From NCBI RefSeq assembly GCF_019285595.1, contig NZ_CP079094.1, positions 744,001-808,000 on the forward strand: a stretch of 64,000 bases of DNA, written 5' to 3'. This document shows positions 28,329 through 37,315 of the stretch, piece by piece. Source of the stretch: Rickettsiella endosymbiont of Dermanyssus gallinae. GTDB lineage: Bacteria; Pseudomonadota; Gammaproteobacteria; Diplorickettsiales; Diplorickettsiaceae. Each line of letters begins with the position of its first letter. The first letter of the stretch is position 1. The position numbers and the translations under genes were made by a program. The notes below the pieces were generated by a model that did not search any database, was not told the origin of the DNA, and saw only the letters and a list, made by a program, of their open reading frames with translations.

Positions 28329-29327
28329 ATGATGTTAGACTATGATTCAAGTACAGAATTATCAGTAATAGTCCCTGTTTATAAAGAAGAAAATAATATT
28401 AATATTTTCTTACGAAGAATTACACCTGTATTAGAGAATATAGGACTTCCTTATGAAATAATTTTTTGTTTGGATCCCTCTCCCGATAGTTCAGAAATTC
28501 AGATACGAAAAGCCATTGAGTTAAATCCTAATATTAAATTATTAATTTTTTCAAGAAAGTTCGGTCAGCCGGCCGCAAGCATGGCTGGCATATTTAACTG
28601 TAAGGGGAACGTATGCGTTGTTATTGACGTTGATTTACAAGATCCGCCGGAACTTATTCAACCATTGTATGAAAAATTAAAGAGTGGTTATGATGTTGTT
28701 TATGCAACGCGTCGCTCACGTAAAGGTGAATCTTGGATAAAAAAATTAATTGCTTATACAGGCTATTTTTTGATTGCTAAGTTAAGCGAGGTATCTATTC
28801 CCCGTAATACCGGTGATTTTAGAATTATGACCCGTAGGGTTATTGAGAAATTACGTTGTTTGAATGAAAGTCATGGTTTTTTGAGGGGTTTAATTGCATT
28901 TGTAGGTTATAGGCAAAGTTCTATTGAGTTTGATAGGGATGCTAGATACGCAGGAAAAAGTAATTACAATCAGTTTATAGGCGCGCTTAGATTGGCGGTA
29001 AACGGACTAATTAGTTTTAGCAGTCGTCCATTACAAATTATGTCACTGGTTGGAATAGCGGCAGCCATATTTGGTTTTTTACTGGGTGGTTTTTTCGTGG
29101 TGCAAAAATTGATCGGTGTTAATTTAACACCAGGATTATCTATTACTATTTTAATCATTACCTTTTTTTCAGGCATACAATTATTCTTTTTAGGGTTAAT
29201 GGGCGAATACGTAGGGCGTATTTATGATGAAACCAAAAGACGACCACTGTATATCATTGATAAAATAGTAGAAAAAAAAACTACCGCTGATACAGAGGCA
29301 CGTATGGTTGATGAAATTTCGTTATAG
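28329..29327 (+). CDS. Polyprenyl-phosphate glycosyltransferase (GtrB/DPM1-like GT2)
   Basis: 332 residues. GT2 catalytic domain at the N-terminus (LSVIVPVYKEENNINIFL; DVDLQDPPELIQPLYEKL with the DxD-type DVDLQDPP; RNTGDFRIMTRRV) and two C-terminal transmembrane helices (about 232-300), the plan of GtrB/ArnC/DPM1. It should move a sugar from a nucleotide donor to undecaprenyl phosphate. Together with the upstream polytopic protein it forms a GtrB plus GT-C pair for periplasmic decoration of LPS. Confidence 0.88.
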   Translation: MMLDYDSSTELSVIVPVYKEENNINIFLRRITPVLENIGLPYEIIFCLDPSPDSSEIQIRKAIELNPNIKLLIFSRKFGQPAASMAGIFNCKGNVCVVIDVDLQDPPELIQPLYEKLKSGYDVVYATRRSRKGESWIKKLIAYTGYFLIAKLSEVSIPRNTGDFRIMTRRVIEKLRCLNESHGFLRGLIAFVGYRQSSIEFDRDARYAGKSNYNQFIGALRLAVNGLISFSSRPLQIMSLVGIAAAIFGFLLGGFFVVQKLIGVNLTPGLSITILIITFFSGIQLFFLGLMGEYVGRIYDETKRRPLYIIDKIVEKKTTADTEARMVDEISL

Positions 29328-29357
29328 ATTTTAAAATCTTTAAACAAAGGGCGATGG

Positions 29358-30317
29358 ATGCGTTATTTTGTTACAGGTTGTGCGGGTTTCATTGCCAGTC
29401 ATTTGGTTGATCGTTTGCTTGCTTTAGGGCATGAGGTAGTTGGTTATGATAACCTTGTTACGGGTCGTGTTGAGTTTTTAATACAAGCCAGAAAAAATCC
29501 TTATTTTAAATTTAACCAATATGATGTATTGGATTTTCAAAATTTACTAGCAAGCATGCCTGCGGCGTGTGATGCGGTGTTTCATTTCGCAGCCAATGCC
29601 GATGTACGTGGTGGCATTAATCATACCGATAAAGATTTAAAACAAAATACCATTGCCACGTTTAATGTGCTGGAGGCCATGCGAATAAAAGCTATCAAGC
29701 GGATTATTTTTCCATCAACCGGCTCTATTTATGGCGAAGCACCGTTGATTCCAACACCAGAAGACGCGCCTTTTCCTATACAAACCTCTTTATATGGTGC
29801 TTCCAAGTTAGCGGCCGAGGGCTTAATTCAAGCCTATTGCGAAGCTTTCGCAATGCAATCCTATATTTTTCGTTTTGTATCTATTTTGGGAGAACGTTAT
29901 ACCCATGGTCATGTGTTTGATTTTTATAAGCAACTCTACAGCGATCCAAGCCTATTAAAAATTTTAGGCGATGGTGAGCAAAAAAAATCCTATCTTTACA
30001 TTCACGATTGTATTGATGCGATGTTTATCGCTTTAGAAAAAGCACACGAAAAAATCAATATTTTTAATTTAGGAACGGATCATTATTGCCAAGTTAATGA
30101 TTCAATTCGCTGGATTTGTAAAGCCTTAGGCCTTTCACCGCAATTAGATTATAGGGGTGGAAAGCGAGGGTGGATTGGCGATAACCCGTTTATATTTTTA
30201 GATTGCCGTAAAATTCGTGGTTTAGGTTGGGAGCCAAAACTCCGAATTGAGGAAGCTATCGTTAAAACAGTTGATGACTTAGTGTCTAACTCTCATTGCA
30301 TGGAAGCGAAGGTATGA
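29358..30317 (+). CDS. NAD-dependent nucleotide-sugar epimerase/dehydratase (extended SDR)
   Basis: 319 residues. N-terminal Rossmann motif TGCAGFIASHLVDRLL, acidic NAD-selecting region GYDNLV, HFAANADVRGG, Ser/Thr of the catalytic triad in PSTGSIYGE, and YGASK with the catalytic Tyr and Lys. C-terminal substrate domain includes VSILGERYTHGHVFDF. GalE/WbpP-like, but the substrate cannot be set; the gene neighbourhood suggests a heptose or mannose nucleotide. The TGA stop overlaps the ATG of the next gene (ATGA). Confidence 0.88.
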   Translation: MRYFVTGCAGFIASHLVDRLLALGHEVVGYDNLVTGRVEFLIQARKNPYFKFNQYDVLDFQNLLASMPAACDAVFHFAANADVRGGINHTDKDLKQNTIATFNVLEAMRIKAIKRIIFPSTGSIYGEAPLIPTPEDAPFPIQTSLYGASKLAAEGLIQAYCEAFAMQSYIFRFVSILGERYTHGHVFDFYKQLYSDPSLLKILGDGEQKKSYLYIHDCIDAMFIALEKAHEKINIFNLGTDHYCQVNDSIRWICKALGLSPQLDYRGGKRGWIGDNPFIFLDCRKIRGLGWEPKLRIEEAIVKTVDDLVSNSHCMEAKV

Positions 30318-31615
30318 AAATAGGTGTAGTAGGTTTATGGCATTTGGGTTGCGTGACAGCCGCTTGTCTAGCAAAACTGGATCATACTGTGACCGCATAT
30401 GATGAGGATGCTGAGCGTATTGCTGAATTTAAGCAAAAGAAATTGCCTGTTTATGAACCTAATTTACTTGAATATATCAGCGAAGCTGAGAAAAAAACTA
30501 AGTTATCTTTTAGTGATGATCCTGCTTCTTTAGGGGATTTAGAAATCATTTGGGTAACGTACGATACACCGGTTGATTCGGATGGATTGGCGGATGTTAA
30601 ACTGATTAAAGATCGTTTGATAAAGCTTTTTCCTTATTTTAAAGAAGATGTGTTGCTTATTATTTCTTCACAGTTACCGGTAGGGACAACGCGGGAAATG
30701 AAGACACTGTTTCAAAAAATCGATCCAGATAAAAAAATTAGATTAGTTTATTCCCCAGAAAATTTACGTTTAGGCAGTGCTATAGCTCGCTTCATGAATC
30801 CCGACCGCGTTGTGATGGGCGTAGAATCTGAAGACATCAAAGCACAAATAAAAAAATTACTCTATCCCATCGCAGATAAAATCATTTGGATGTCAATGGC
30901 ATCCGCGGAGATGACAAAACATGCGATTAATACTTTTTTAGCGACTTCAATCGTTTTTATCAATGAGTTAGCGACATTATGCCAGGCGTTAGAGGTAGAT
31001 ATTAAATCAGTAGAAAAGGGATTAAAGACAGATAAAAGAATAGGGCCATTAGCCTACTTATCAGCAGGTTCAGGATTTTCAGGTAGTACCTTAATGCGCG
31101 ATGTGACGTATTTACTTGAGGCAAGTCATGCGCAACAAGTATCCACGCCTTTATTTGAAGCGCTTTTAGCAAGTAATAGAAGGCATAGCGATTGGGTGCA
31201 GCAAAAATTGCTTGGAAAATTTAAACAGCTTAAAGGAAAAAAAATCGCCATTTTAGGTCTTGCTTATAAGCCAGGCACAAACGCACTGCAGCATTCCTTA
31301 GCAGTTCGTGTGGGTGTTTGGTTAGATAGCCAGGGGGCTGTAGTCAGCGCTTATGATCCGTTGATAACGAGTTTATCAACTGAGTTGGCAACCGTTATTT
31401 CTTTACAAAACGATCTTGCGTCAGCCTTTAATCAAGCCGATGCAGTGGTTATAGGGGCAGAATGCCCGGAGTTTGTAAATACTGACATGAAAAGACTGAT
31501 TGCTACCTTACTAGAACCTAATATTTTTGATATTGGCGGTTTGTTAAGCCAGCAATTAAAAGATGTCCAAGGTATTAATTATTATACCTTAGGAGCTAGT
31601 CATGCCGTTACTTAA
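30314..31615 (+). CDS. UDP-glucose/GDP-mannose dehydrogenase homologue lacking the catalytic Cys
   Basis: 433 residues from the ATG at 30314, overlapping the previous stop. NAD-binding motif MKIGVVGLWHLG, the SSQLPVGTT and YSPENLRLGSA blocks, and the EMTKHAINTFLATSIVFINELA helix keep the family Lys and Asn. The motif that should read GGSCFPKD is GFSGSTLMRD here: Cys is replaced by Thr, and Pro-Lys by Met-Arg. That Cys forms the thiohemiacetal for the second oxidation, so the enzyme may carry out only one oxidation, possibly of a secondary alcohol, or be non-catalytic. It sits among heptose-pathway genes and overlaps the next gene by 14 bp. Confidence 0.85.
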   Translation: MKIGVVGLWHLGCVTAACLAKLDHTVTAYDEDAERIAEFKQKKLPVYEPNLLEYISEAEKKTKLSFSDDPASLGDLEIIWVTYDTPVDSDGLADVKLIKDRLIKLFPYFKEDVLLIISSQLPVGTTREMKTLFQKIDPDKKIRLVYSPENLRLGSAIARFMNPDRVVMGVESEDIKAQIKKLLYPIADKIIWMSMASAEMTKHAINTFLATSIVFINELATLCQALEVDIKSVEKGLKTDKRIGPLAYLSAGSGFSGSTLMRDVTYLLEASHAQQVSTPLFEALLASNRRHSDWVQQKLLGKFKQLKGKKIAILGLAYKPGTNALQHSLAVRVGVWLDSQGAVVSAYDPLITSLSTELATVISLQNDLASAFNQADAVVIGAECPEFVNTDMKRLIATLLEPNIFDIGGLLSQQLKDVQGINYYTLGASHAVT

Positions 31616-32471
31616 TAAAAAAGCAATTATTAGTGGCGCGAGTAAAGGCTTAGGTGTAGCGATTGCACGTGCTTTTTTGCAATCCGGTGCAAGTATTGCC
31701 ATTTGTGCAAGAAATAAAGAGTTACTCTTAAAAAAACAACGTGAACTACGAAAAATTGCTTTAAATGAAGCGAAGGTTATTGCGGTCCCTACCGATGTTT
31801 CTTCCCCTAAGCAAGTCGCCAATTTTGTTAGGCAAGCACACATAGGTTTAGGATCTATCGATATATTAATTGCTAATGCAGGTATCTATGGCCCGATTGG
31901 ATTGCTTGAGTCAGTAGACTGGAAACTTTGGAGCAAAACAATCGATACAAATTTAAAGGGAGTCGTTCTTCAATGTAGGCAGGTTGTTCCGTTATTTAAA
32001 AAACAAGGACGAGGAAAAATTATTATTATTTCAGGTGGTGGCGCGACTAAACCGATGCCAAATTTTACGGCTTATTCTGCTTCAAAAGCAGGTTTAGTAC
32101 GTTTTTCAGAAACATTAGCGCTTGAGTTACAGCCTTATAATATTGATGTAGTAGCAGTATCGCCCGGTGCATTGAATACTGACTTTCTAGAACAAGTACT
32201 AAAAGCAGGCAGCAAAAAGGTAGGGAAAAGTTTCTATCAAAAATCGCTGACTCAGAAAAAGAGTGGCGGTTCTTCTTTAGAATTAGCGGCTAAACTTTGT
32301 GTGTATCTTGCGTCTGAAAAAACTAAAGGTATTACGGGTAAATTGATTAGTGCGGTTTGGGATCCCTGGCAATCCTTACATCAGTATTACCCCCGTATTG
32401 CAGAAAAAGATACTTATACGTTACGTAGAATTGAACCTAAGCGGTGTAAAAAACAAAAGGAGAATGTTTAA
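31602..32471 (+). CDS. Short-chain dehydrogenase/reductase
   Basis: 289 residues. Classical SDR: GASKGLGVAIARAF cofactor loop, NAGIYGPIG, catalytic Ser in IIISGGGATKP region and YSASKAG with Tyr and Lys. NAD(P) preference is not clear; CARN after strand 2 suggests NADP. The basic C-terminal tail (RRIEPKRCKKQKENV) is longer than usual. It overlaps its neighbours on both sides (14 bp and 1 bp), so it is part of a tightly coupled sugar-modifying operon; probable role is reduction of a keto nucleotide-sugar. Confidence 0.88.
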   Translation: MPLLNKKAIISGASKGLGVAIARAFLQSGASIAICARNKELLLKKQRELRKIALNEAKVIAVPTDVSSPKQVANFVRQAHIGLGSIDILIANAGIYGPIGLLESVDWKLWSKTIDTNLKGVVLQCRQVVPLFKKQGRGKIIIISGGGATKPMPNFTAYSASKAGLVRFSETLALELQPYNIDVVAVSPGALNTDFLEQVLKAGSKKVGKSFYQKSLTQKKSGGSSLELAAKLCVYLASEKTKGITGKLISAVWDPWQSLHQYYPRIAEKDTYTLRRIEPKRCKKQKENV

Positions 32472-33460
32472 TGAATGTTGCTATTATTGGTTGTGGTTTG
32501 ATTGGTAATAAGCGAGCCGATCATTTAGCGGGGGGGTGTTTACGATTTTGTGTTGATACACATCGGGAACGGGCAGAGCGTTTAGCCAGTCGTGTAGCGC
32601 AATGCGAAGTGCTTGATACTTGGCAAGAGGTGATGACAAAACCTGAAGTCGATATTGTTATTATTGCAACGACACATGAAGTACTCACTGAGATTAGTTT
32701 GGCGGCTATCAGTGCAGGAAACCATGTATTGGTTGAAAAGCCGGGCGCGATTGCTAGCCGACATTTAACACCCGTTATAGAGGCGGCTAAAAAAATGAAC
32801 GTTAGGGTACGTGTGGGCTTTAATCATCGCTACCATAACGCCTTTTGTAAGGCGTATGAATTATTTCAAGCGAGTGAGCTGGGCGAACTGATGTTTATTA
32901 GAGCGCGATATGGGCATGGCGGGCGCGTGGGCTATGATAAGGAATGGCGTTCTAATCCACAATTATCAGGTGGCGGAGAGCTAGTGGACAAAGGTATTCA
33001 TTTGGTTGATTTATCGCGCTGGTTTTTAGGTGAATTTTCTGAAATAAATGGTTTTGCTAATACGTATTATTGGGATCGTGCAGTGGATGATAATGGATTT
33101 ATTTTATTGAAAACACCCAATAAAAAAACAGCCTTTTTACATGCCAGTTGCACGGAGTGGAAAAATCTTTTTTCCTTTGAAATTTATGGGAAAAAAGCAA
33201 AACTTGAGATTCAAGGTTTAGGTGGTAGTTATGGCATAGAACGTCTTTCGTTCTATCAAATGTTACCTGAATTAGGTCCTCCTGAAACGACGATTTGGGA
33301 GTTTCCGCGGGGCGATAATTCTTGGCAGCGTGAGTTTAGTGCATTACTGGATGATATTAAACATGATAGACATTCAAGTCCTGGATTATCAGATGCGCAA
33401 GCGGCTTTAGCTATTGTAGAACAAATAGCCAAGGAATCCGGTTATGATTATTACACGTAG
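32471..33460 (+). CDS. Gfo/Idh/MocA-family oxidoreductase
   Basis: 329 residues. N-terminal dinucleotide fold MNVAIIGCGLIGNKRADHL, the family EKP motif in VLVEKPGAIA, then the alpha/beta C-terminal domain with GGGELVDKGIHLVDLSRWFLG, which carries the His used in catalysis. Likely oxidises or reduces a nucleotide-linked sugar. The start shares one base with the previous stop (TAATG) and the end overlaps the GHMP kinase by 17 bp. Confidence 0.88.
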   Translation: MNVAIIGCGLIGNKRADHLAGGCLRFCVDTHRERAERLASRVAQCEVLDTWQEVMTKPEVDIVIIATTHEVLTEISLAAISAGNHVLVEKPGAIASRHLTPVIEAAKKMNVRVRVGFNHRYHNAFCKAYELFQASELGELMFIRARYGHGGRVGYDKEWRSNPQLSGGGELVDKGIHLVDLSRWFLGEFSEINGFANTYYWDRAVDDNGFILLKTPNKKTAFLHASCTEWKNLFSFEIYGKKAKLEIQGLGGSYGIERLSFYQMLPELGPPETTIWEFPRGDNSWQREFSALLDDIKHDRHSSPGLSDAQAALAIVEQIAKESGYDYYT

Positions 33461-34427
33461 CCCACTGCGCGTTTCATTAGGCGGAGGAGGCACGGATCTC
33501 CCTTCTTATTATAGCGAGTACGAGGGTTTTTTAATTGCAGGTGCGATTGATAAATATGTTTATATTACATTGCACCAAACATTTGTTGACGAGTTAATTA
33601 TTAAATACTCTAGTTTAGAAAAAGTGAAGGATGTTGAGGATGTTCAACACCCTATTATTCGAGAATCATTAAAATATATTGGCATAGAAGCACCGCATTT
33701 AGAAATTTCAAGCATGGCTGATATTCCAGCGGGAACTGGATTGGGTTCATCGGGTAGTTTTACGACGGCGCTTTTGAAAAGTTTACATGCACTTAAAAAA
33801 AACCTGGTGCATCCCGAACAGTTGGCGGAACAAGCGTGCCATATTGAACTAGAGAGATTAGCAGAGCCTATAGGCAAACAAGATCAATATATTGCTGCCT
33901 ATGGCGGGCTGACTTGTTTTGAATTTTTAAACGATGGTACGGTTACTGCATTTCCTCTAAAAGTCTCTAACGATACCCTTTATAACTTGGAAGAAAATTT
34001 ACTGTTATTTTTTACGGGCTATTCTCGTTCAGCTTCTCTTATCCTTAAAGAACAAGATGATAGAAGCAAATTGAAAGAAGAGAAAATAATGGAACATTTA
34101 CATTTTATTAAGGAGTTGGCCTTTGAAAGTAAAAAAGCATTGGAAGAAGGCGATTTAGTGCATTTTTCTGAATTAATGAACATACATTGGCGTTATAAGC
34201 AGCATCGTTCGAAAAATATGAGTAATCAACAGATTGATGCATGGCACGAGTTAGCATTGAATAATGGCGCTTTAGGGGGAAAATTAATTGGTGCGGGCGG
34301 CGGTGGATTTTTGATGTTTTATGTCAAAGATAAAGTGTTATTACGTCAAGTCATGAAAAAAGCTGGACTTCATGAAGTTAGATTTAGTTTTGATTTTGAA
34401 GGAACAAAATTAATTATACAATCCTAA
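33444..34427 (+). CDS. hddA: D-glycero-D-manno-heptose 7-phosphate 1-kinase-like GHMP kinase
   Basis: 327 residues. The N-terminus TRSPLRVSLGGGGTDLPSYY is the HddA signature, the ATP loop is PAGTGLGSSGSFTTAL (about 95-110), and the third GHMP motif is KLIGAGGGGFLMFYV near the end. HddA phosphorylates heptose 7-phosphate at C1 on the way to GDP-D-glycero-D-manno-heptose. The nucleotidyltransferase next door and the SIS isomerase downstream fit the same pathway. A fucose/galactose-type kinase is less likely given those neighbours. Confidence 0.85.
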   Translation: MIITRSPLRVSLGGGGTDLPSYYSEYEGFLIAGAIDKYVYITLHQTFVDELIIKYSSLEKVKDVEDVQHPIIRESLKYIGIEAPHLEISSMADIPAGTGLGSSGSFTTALLKSLHALKKNLVHPEQLAEQACHIELERLAEPIGKQDQYIAAYGGLTCFEFLNDGTVTAFPLKVSNDTLYNLEENLLLFFTGYSRSASLILKEQDDRSKLKEEKIMEHLHFIKELAFESKKALEEGDLVHFSELMNIHWRYKQHRSKNMSNQQIDAWHELALNNGALGGKLIGAGGGGFLMFYVKDKVLLRQVMKKAGLHEVRFSFDFEGTKLIIQS

Positions 34428-34453
34428 AAGTTGATTTTTTATTTAAGGAGAAA

Positions 34454-35173
34454 GTGAAGGATTTGTTTCCGATTGCTATTTTAGCAGGCGGTATGGCGAC
34501 GCGAATGCGGCCATTGACTGAAAAACTGCCTAAAAGCTTACTATTAGTAAAGGGAGAGCCTTTTATCGCCCATCAGTTGCGTTTACTTAAAAATGAAGGA
34601 TTTAAAGAAATTATTTTGTGCATTGGCCATTTAGGTCGTTTGATTCAAGCGTATGTACAGGATGGTAAGCAATTTGATTTAGTGGTTCGCTATGCATGGG
34701 ATGGTAATCATTTATTGGGAACAGCCGGCGCAATTAAACAGGCACTTCCCTTATTAGGAGAGAACTTTTTTGTCATGTATGGCGATAGCTATCTAATGAT
34801 AGATTATAAGCGAATTCAGCAATCTTTTTTACAACAAAATAAACCAGCTTTGATGACGATATATAAAAATAATAATCAAGGCGATAAAAGTAATATCGAG
34901 TTTAAATCTAAAAAAATAATTGATTACAATAAAAAAATAACGACAGCGAGGATGAAATATATTGATTATGGATTAGGTCTATTTAATAGCGTTGTTTTTA
35001 ATCCTATTTCTGAGCGTAAAAGCTTTGATTTAGCGGATTTATATAAAACACTACTTTTACAGGAGAAATTGGCTGCTTTTGAGGTTTATAATCGATTTTA
35101 TGAAATAGGTTCAATGCAGGGGCTAGCGGATATGGCCCATTATTTGACGCACCAGGAGGTTTTTTTTGAATAA
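34454..35173 (+). CDS. hddC: Sugar-1-phosphate nucleotidyltransferase (HddC-like)
   Basis: 239 residues from GTG 34454, with AAGGAG close upstream. The nucleotidyltransferase signature LAGGMATRMRPLTEKLPKSLL is at residues 9-29, followed by FIAHQLRLL, LGTAGAIKQAL and YGDSYL with the metal-binding Asp. It resembles HddC, which makes GDP-heptose from heptose 1-phosphate; RmlA/GlmU-like substrates cannot be excluded from sequence alone. It follows hddA and overlaps the methyltransferase by 8 bp. Confidence 0.82.
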   Translation: MKDLFPIAILAGGMATRMRPLTEKLPKSLLLVKGEPFIAHQLRLLKNEGFKEIILCIGHLGRLIQAYVQDGKQFDLVVRYAWDGNHLLGTAGAIKQALPLLGENFFVMYGDSYLMIDYKRIQQSFLQQNKPALMTIYKNNNQGDKSNIEFKSKKIIDYNKKITTARMKYIDYGLGLFNSVVFNPISERKSFDLADLYKTLLLQEKLAAFEVYNRFYEIGSMQGLADMAHYLTHQEVFFE

Positions 35174-35909
35174 TATATCAACGAAGTGGCCTAAGGTTTT
35201 TCCCGAACTAACCGATGAGCAAAAGTGGATCAGTGATGATTTTATGAAGTATTGGCATGAAATAGCGCCAAAAAAATATAAATTGTATGAGAAGTTTAAT
35301 AATCATTATGTCCTAAATAATAGTACAAAAGATTTTAATAAAACGCTAGAAATAGGAGCAGGGCGGGGCGAACATCTTTATTATGAAAAGTTATCGGCTG
35401 AGCAACGCGTTAATTATATCGCATTGGATCTTAGGGAAAATATGGCCGAGGAAATAAGAAAAAATCATCCAGATATCCCTGTGCAGGTAGGTGATTGTCA
35501 AGAAAGAATTGCTATTAATGATAATGAGATTGATAGAGTCATTGCTATTCATGTATTAGAACACTTACCTAATTTACCTGCCGCTATTAAAGAAATTTAC
35601 AGAGTCAGTGATAAGCATAAAGGCATCTTTTCTGTTGTTATTCCTTGCGAAGGTGGTATGGCGCATCAGCTGGCTAGAAAAATTTCAGGACAAAGATTCT
35701 TTGAAAAACGTTATAAACAGCCTTATCGCTGGTTTATAAAACGAGAGCATGTGAATAGACCGGCAGAAGTATTAGAAGAAATTCTGCAGTATTTTAATTT
35801 AGAATCGCGTCAATTTTTTCCCTTTAAATTTCTTCCCTTTGTTTGGTGTAACCTCTGCATTGGTTTAACCTTCAAACCTAAAACAGAAGTGGAGTTAATG
35901 AGGCGTTAA
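35166..35909 (+). CDS. SAM-dependent class I methyltransferase (TTG start)
   Basis: 247 residues. The TTG start at 35166 is well supported: a perfect AGGAGG lies six bases upstream and no ATG is near. Motif I is TLEIGAGRGEHLYYE, motif II region YIALDLRENMAEEI, then VIAIHVLEHLPNLPAAIKEIYRV, typical of methyltransferase domain 11/25. The C-terminus includes a hydrophobic FKFLPFVWCNLCIGL segment. Probably O- or C-methylates a sugar in the polysaccharide. Overlaps the preceding gene by 8 bp. Confidence 0.83.
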   Translation: MNNISTKWPKVFPELTDEQKWISDDFMKYWHEIAPKKYKLYEKFNNHYVLNNSTKDFNKTLEIGAGRGEHLYYEKLSAEQRVNYIALDLRENMAEEIRKNHPDIPVQVGDCQERIAINDNEIDRVIAIHVLEHLPNLPAAIKEIYRVSDKHKGIFSVVIPCEGGMAHQLARKISGQRFFEKRYKQPYRWFIKREHVNRPAEVLEEILQYFNLESRQFFPFKFLPFVWCNLCIGLTFKPKTEVELMRR

Positions 35910-35928
35910 GTCCAAAAAAGGATTTTAT

Positions 35929-36540
35929 ATGTTTATAATGAACTTTTTAGCTGAAGCGAAGCAAATCATTGATCATTTAGATATACGAGCTATTGATTTG
36001 GTCGTTGATCTTTTAGTAGAAATACGTGAGAAACGAGGACGTTTGTTTTTTTTAGGCATTGGCGGCAGTGCCGCCAATGCTTCGCATGCCGTTAATGATT
36101 TTAGAAAAATTGCAGGGATAGAAGCGTATACACCAACGGATAATGTGGCTGAATTAACTGCTCGTACTAATGATGAAGGTTGGTCATCTAGTTTTGCAAA
36201 TTGGTTGGCAATAAGCCGTTTGTCTTTTAAAGATATGTTATTTGTTTTATCCGTAGGTGGAGGTAATTTGGCAGAAAATATTAGCCCTAATTTAGTCACT
36301 GCTTTAAAGTACGGACAAACCATAGGGACTAAAATTGTAGGTATTGTAGGAAGAGATGGCGGTTATACCGCGCAAGTAGCACATGCTTGCATCTGTATTC
36401 CTACGGTTAATAATGTACGTGTTACGCCACATACTGAGGCTTTTCAGGCCGTTATATGGCATTTAATTGTTTCACATCCGAAATTAAAAATGACTGAAAC
36501 AAAATGGGAATCACTGAATGAAACCATGAGTGTGGAATAA
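35929..36540 (+). CDS. gmhA: SIS-domain phosphosugar isomerase (GmhA-like)
   Basis: 203 residues; AAGGA seven bases or so before the ATG. SIS fold with LFFLGIGGSAANASHAVNDF, SVGGGNLAENIS and the C-terminal RVTPHTEAFQAVIWHLI. The His of the first motif and the Gln/His of the last match zinc ligands of GmhA, but the Glu expected in the first helix appears as Asn/Asp, so the metal site is altered. GmhA converts sedoheptulose 7-phosphate to heptose 7-phosphate. The neighbouring transaldolase could supply that substrate. Could also be a specialised paralogue rather than the core-LPS GmhA. Confidence 0.78.
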   Translation: MFIMNFLAEAKQIIDHLDIRAIDLVVDLLVEIREKRGRLFFLGIGGSAANASHAVNDFRKIAGIEAYTPTDNVAELTARTNDEGWSSSFANWLAISRLSFKDMLFVLSVGGGNLAENISPNLVTALKYGQTIGTKIVGIVGRDGGYTAQVAHACICIPTVNNVRVTPHTEAFQAVIWHLIVSHPKLKMTETKWESLNETMSVE

Positions 36541-36589
36541 GTACTAAGTGACTCAGGAATAGACACAACGTTATAAAGGAATAAATCAA

Positions 36590-37303
36590 ATGAGTTTAGA
36601 CGCATTCTCTATCAAACTCTTTGCGGATGGCGCGGATAAAGAAGAAATGCTACGTCTTTATCAAAATCCACTCATTAAAGGATTTACAACGAATCCTAGT
36701 TTAATGAAAAAAGCAGGCGTTTATGATTATCGTTCTTTTCGTTTAGATATCTTAACCGCGATCCCTGACCGTCCTATTTCATTTGAAGTTTTTTCAGATG
36801 ATTTAAGTGAGATGTATAACCAGGCTTTAACCATTAGCACATGGGGTGAACAAGTTTATGTTAAGATTCCTGTCAGTAATACGCAGGGAGAATCCACGCT
36901 TAATTTGATTAGCCTATTAGCCAAGAAAAAAATTAAGCAAAATGTTACGGCGCTGACAACCTTAACACAAGTTAAAGCAGTGAGTGATGCGTTGGGAGAC
37001 GAAACAGCGGCTTATATTTCAGTGTTTGCCGGGCGGATTGCTGATACAGGAATCGATCCGGTGCCCTTAATGTTTAACGCAGTGAAGCTTATGAAAGAAA
37101 GACCTAATCAAGAACTTATTTGGGCAAGTCCCAGGGAAATATTTAATGTGGTTCAAGCGGCTAAGGTTAATTGTCCGATTATAACTTTAACCGGTGGGCT
37201 TTTTAAAAAAATAGAATGGATTGGTAAAGATTTAAATCAAGTTTCTTTAGAAACAGTAAAAATGTTTAGGGAAGATGCTGTAGAAGCCGGGCTTGCATTG
37301 TAA
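36590..37303 (+). CDS. Transaldolase-family protein
   Basis: 237 residues, the short TalC/FSA-type length. Begins with KLFADGADKEEMLRLY, then GFTTNPSLMKKAG, the SFEVFSDD strand, Schiff-base lysine in VYVKIPVSN, NVTALTTLTQ and SVFAGRIADTGIDP. A transaldolase here, between a GmhA-like isomerase and WecA, suggests local supply of sedoheptulose 7-phosphate for heptose synthesis (inference). Fructose-6-phosphate aldolase activity is the alternative for this subfamily. Confidence 0.85.
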   Translation: MSLDAFSIKLFADGADKEEMLRLYQNPLIKGFTTNPSLMKKAGVYDYRSFRLDILTAIPDRPISFEVFSDDLSEMYNQALTISTWGEQVYVKIPVSNTQGESTLNLISLLAKKKIKQNVTALTTLTQVKAVSDALGDETAAYISVFAGRIADTGIDPVPLMFNAVKLMKERPNQELIWASPREIFNVVQAAKVNCPIITLTGGLFKKIEWIGKDLNQVSLETVKMFREDAVEAGLAL

Positions 37304-37315
37304 AGGATAAAAATA

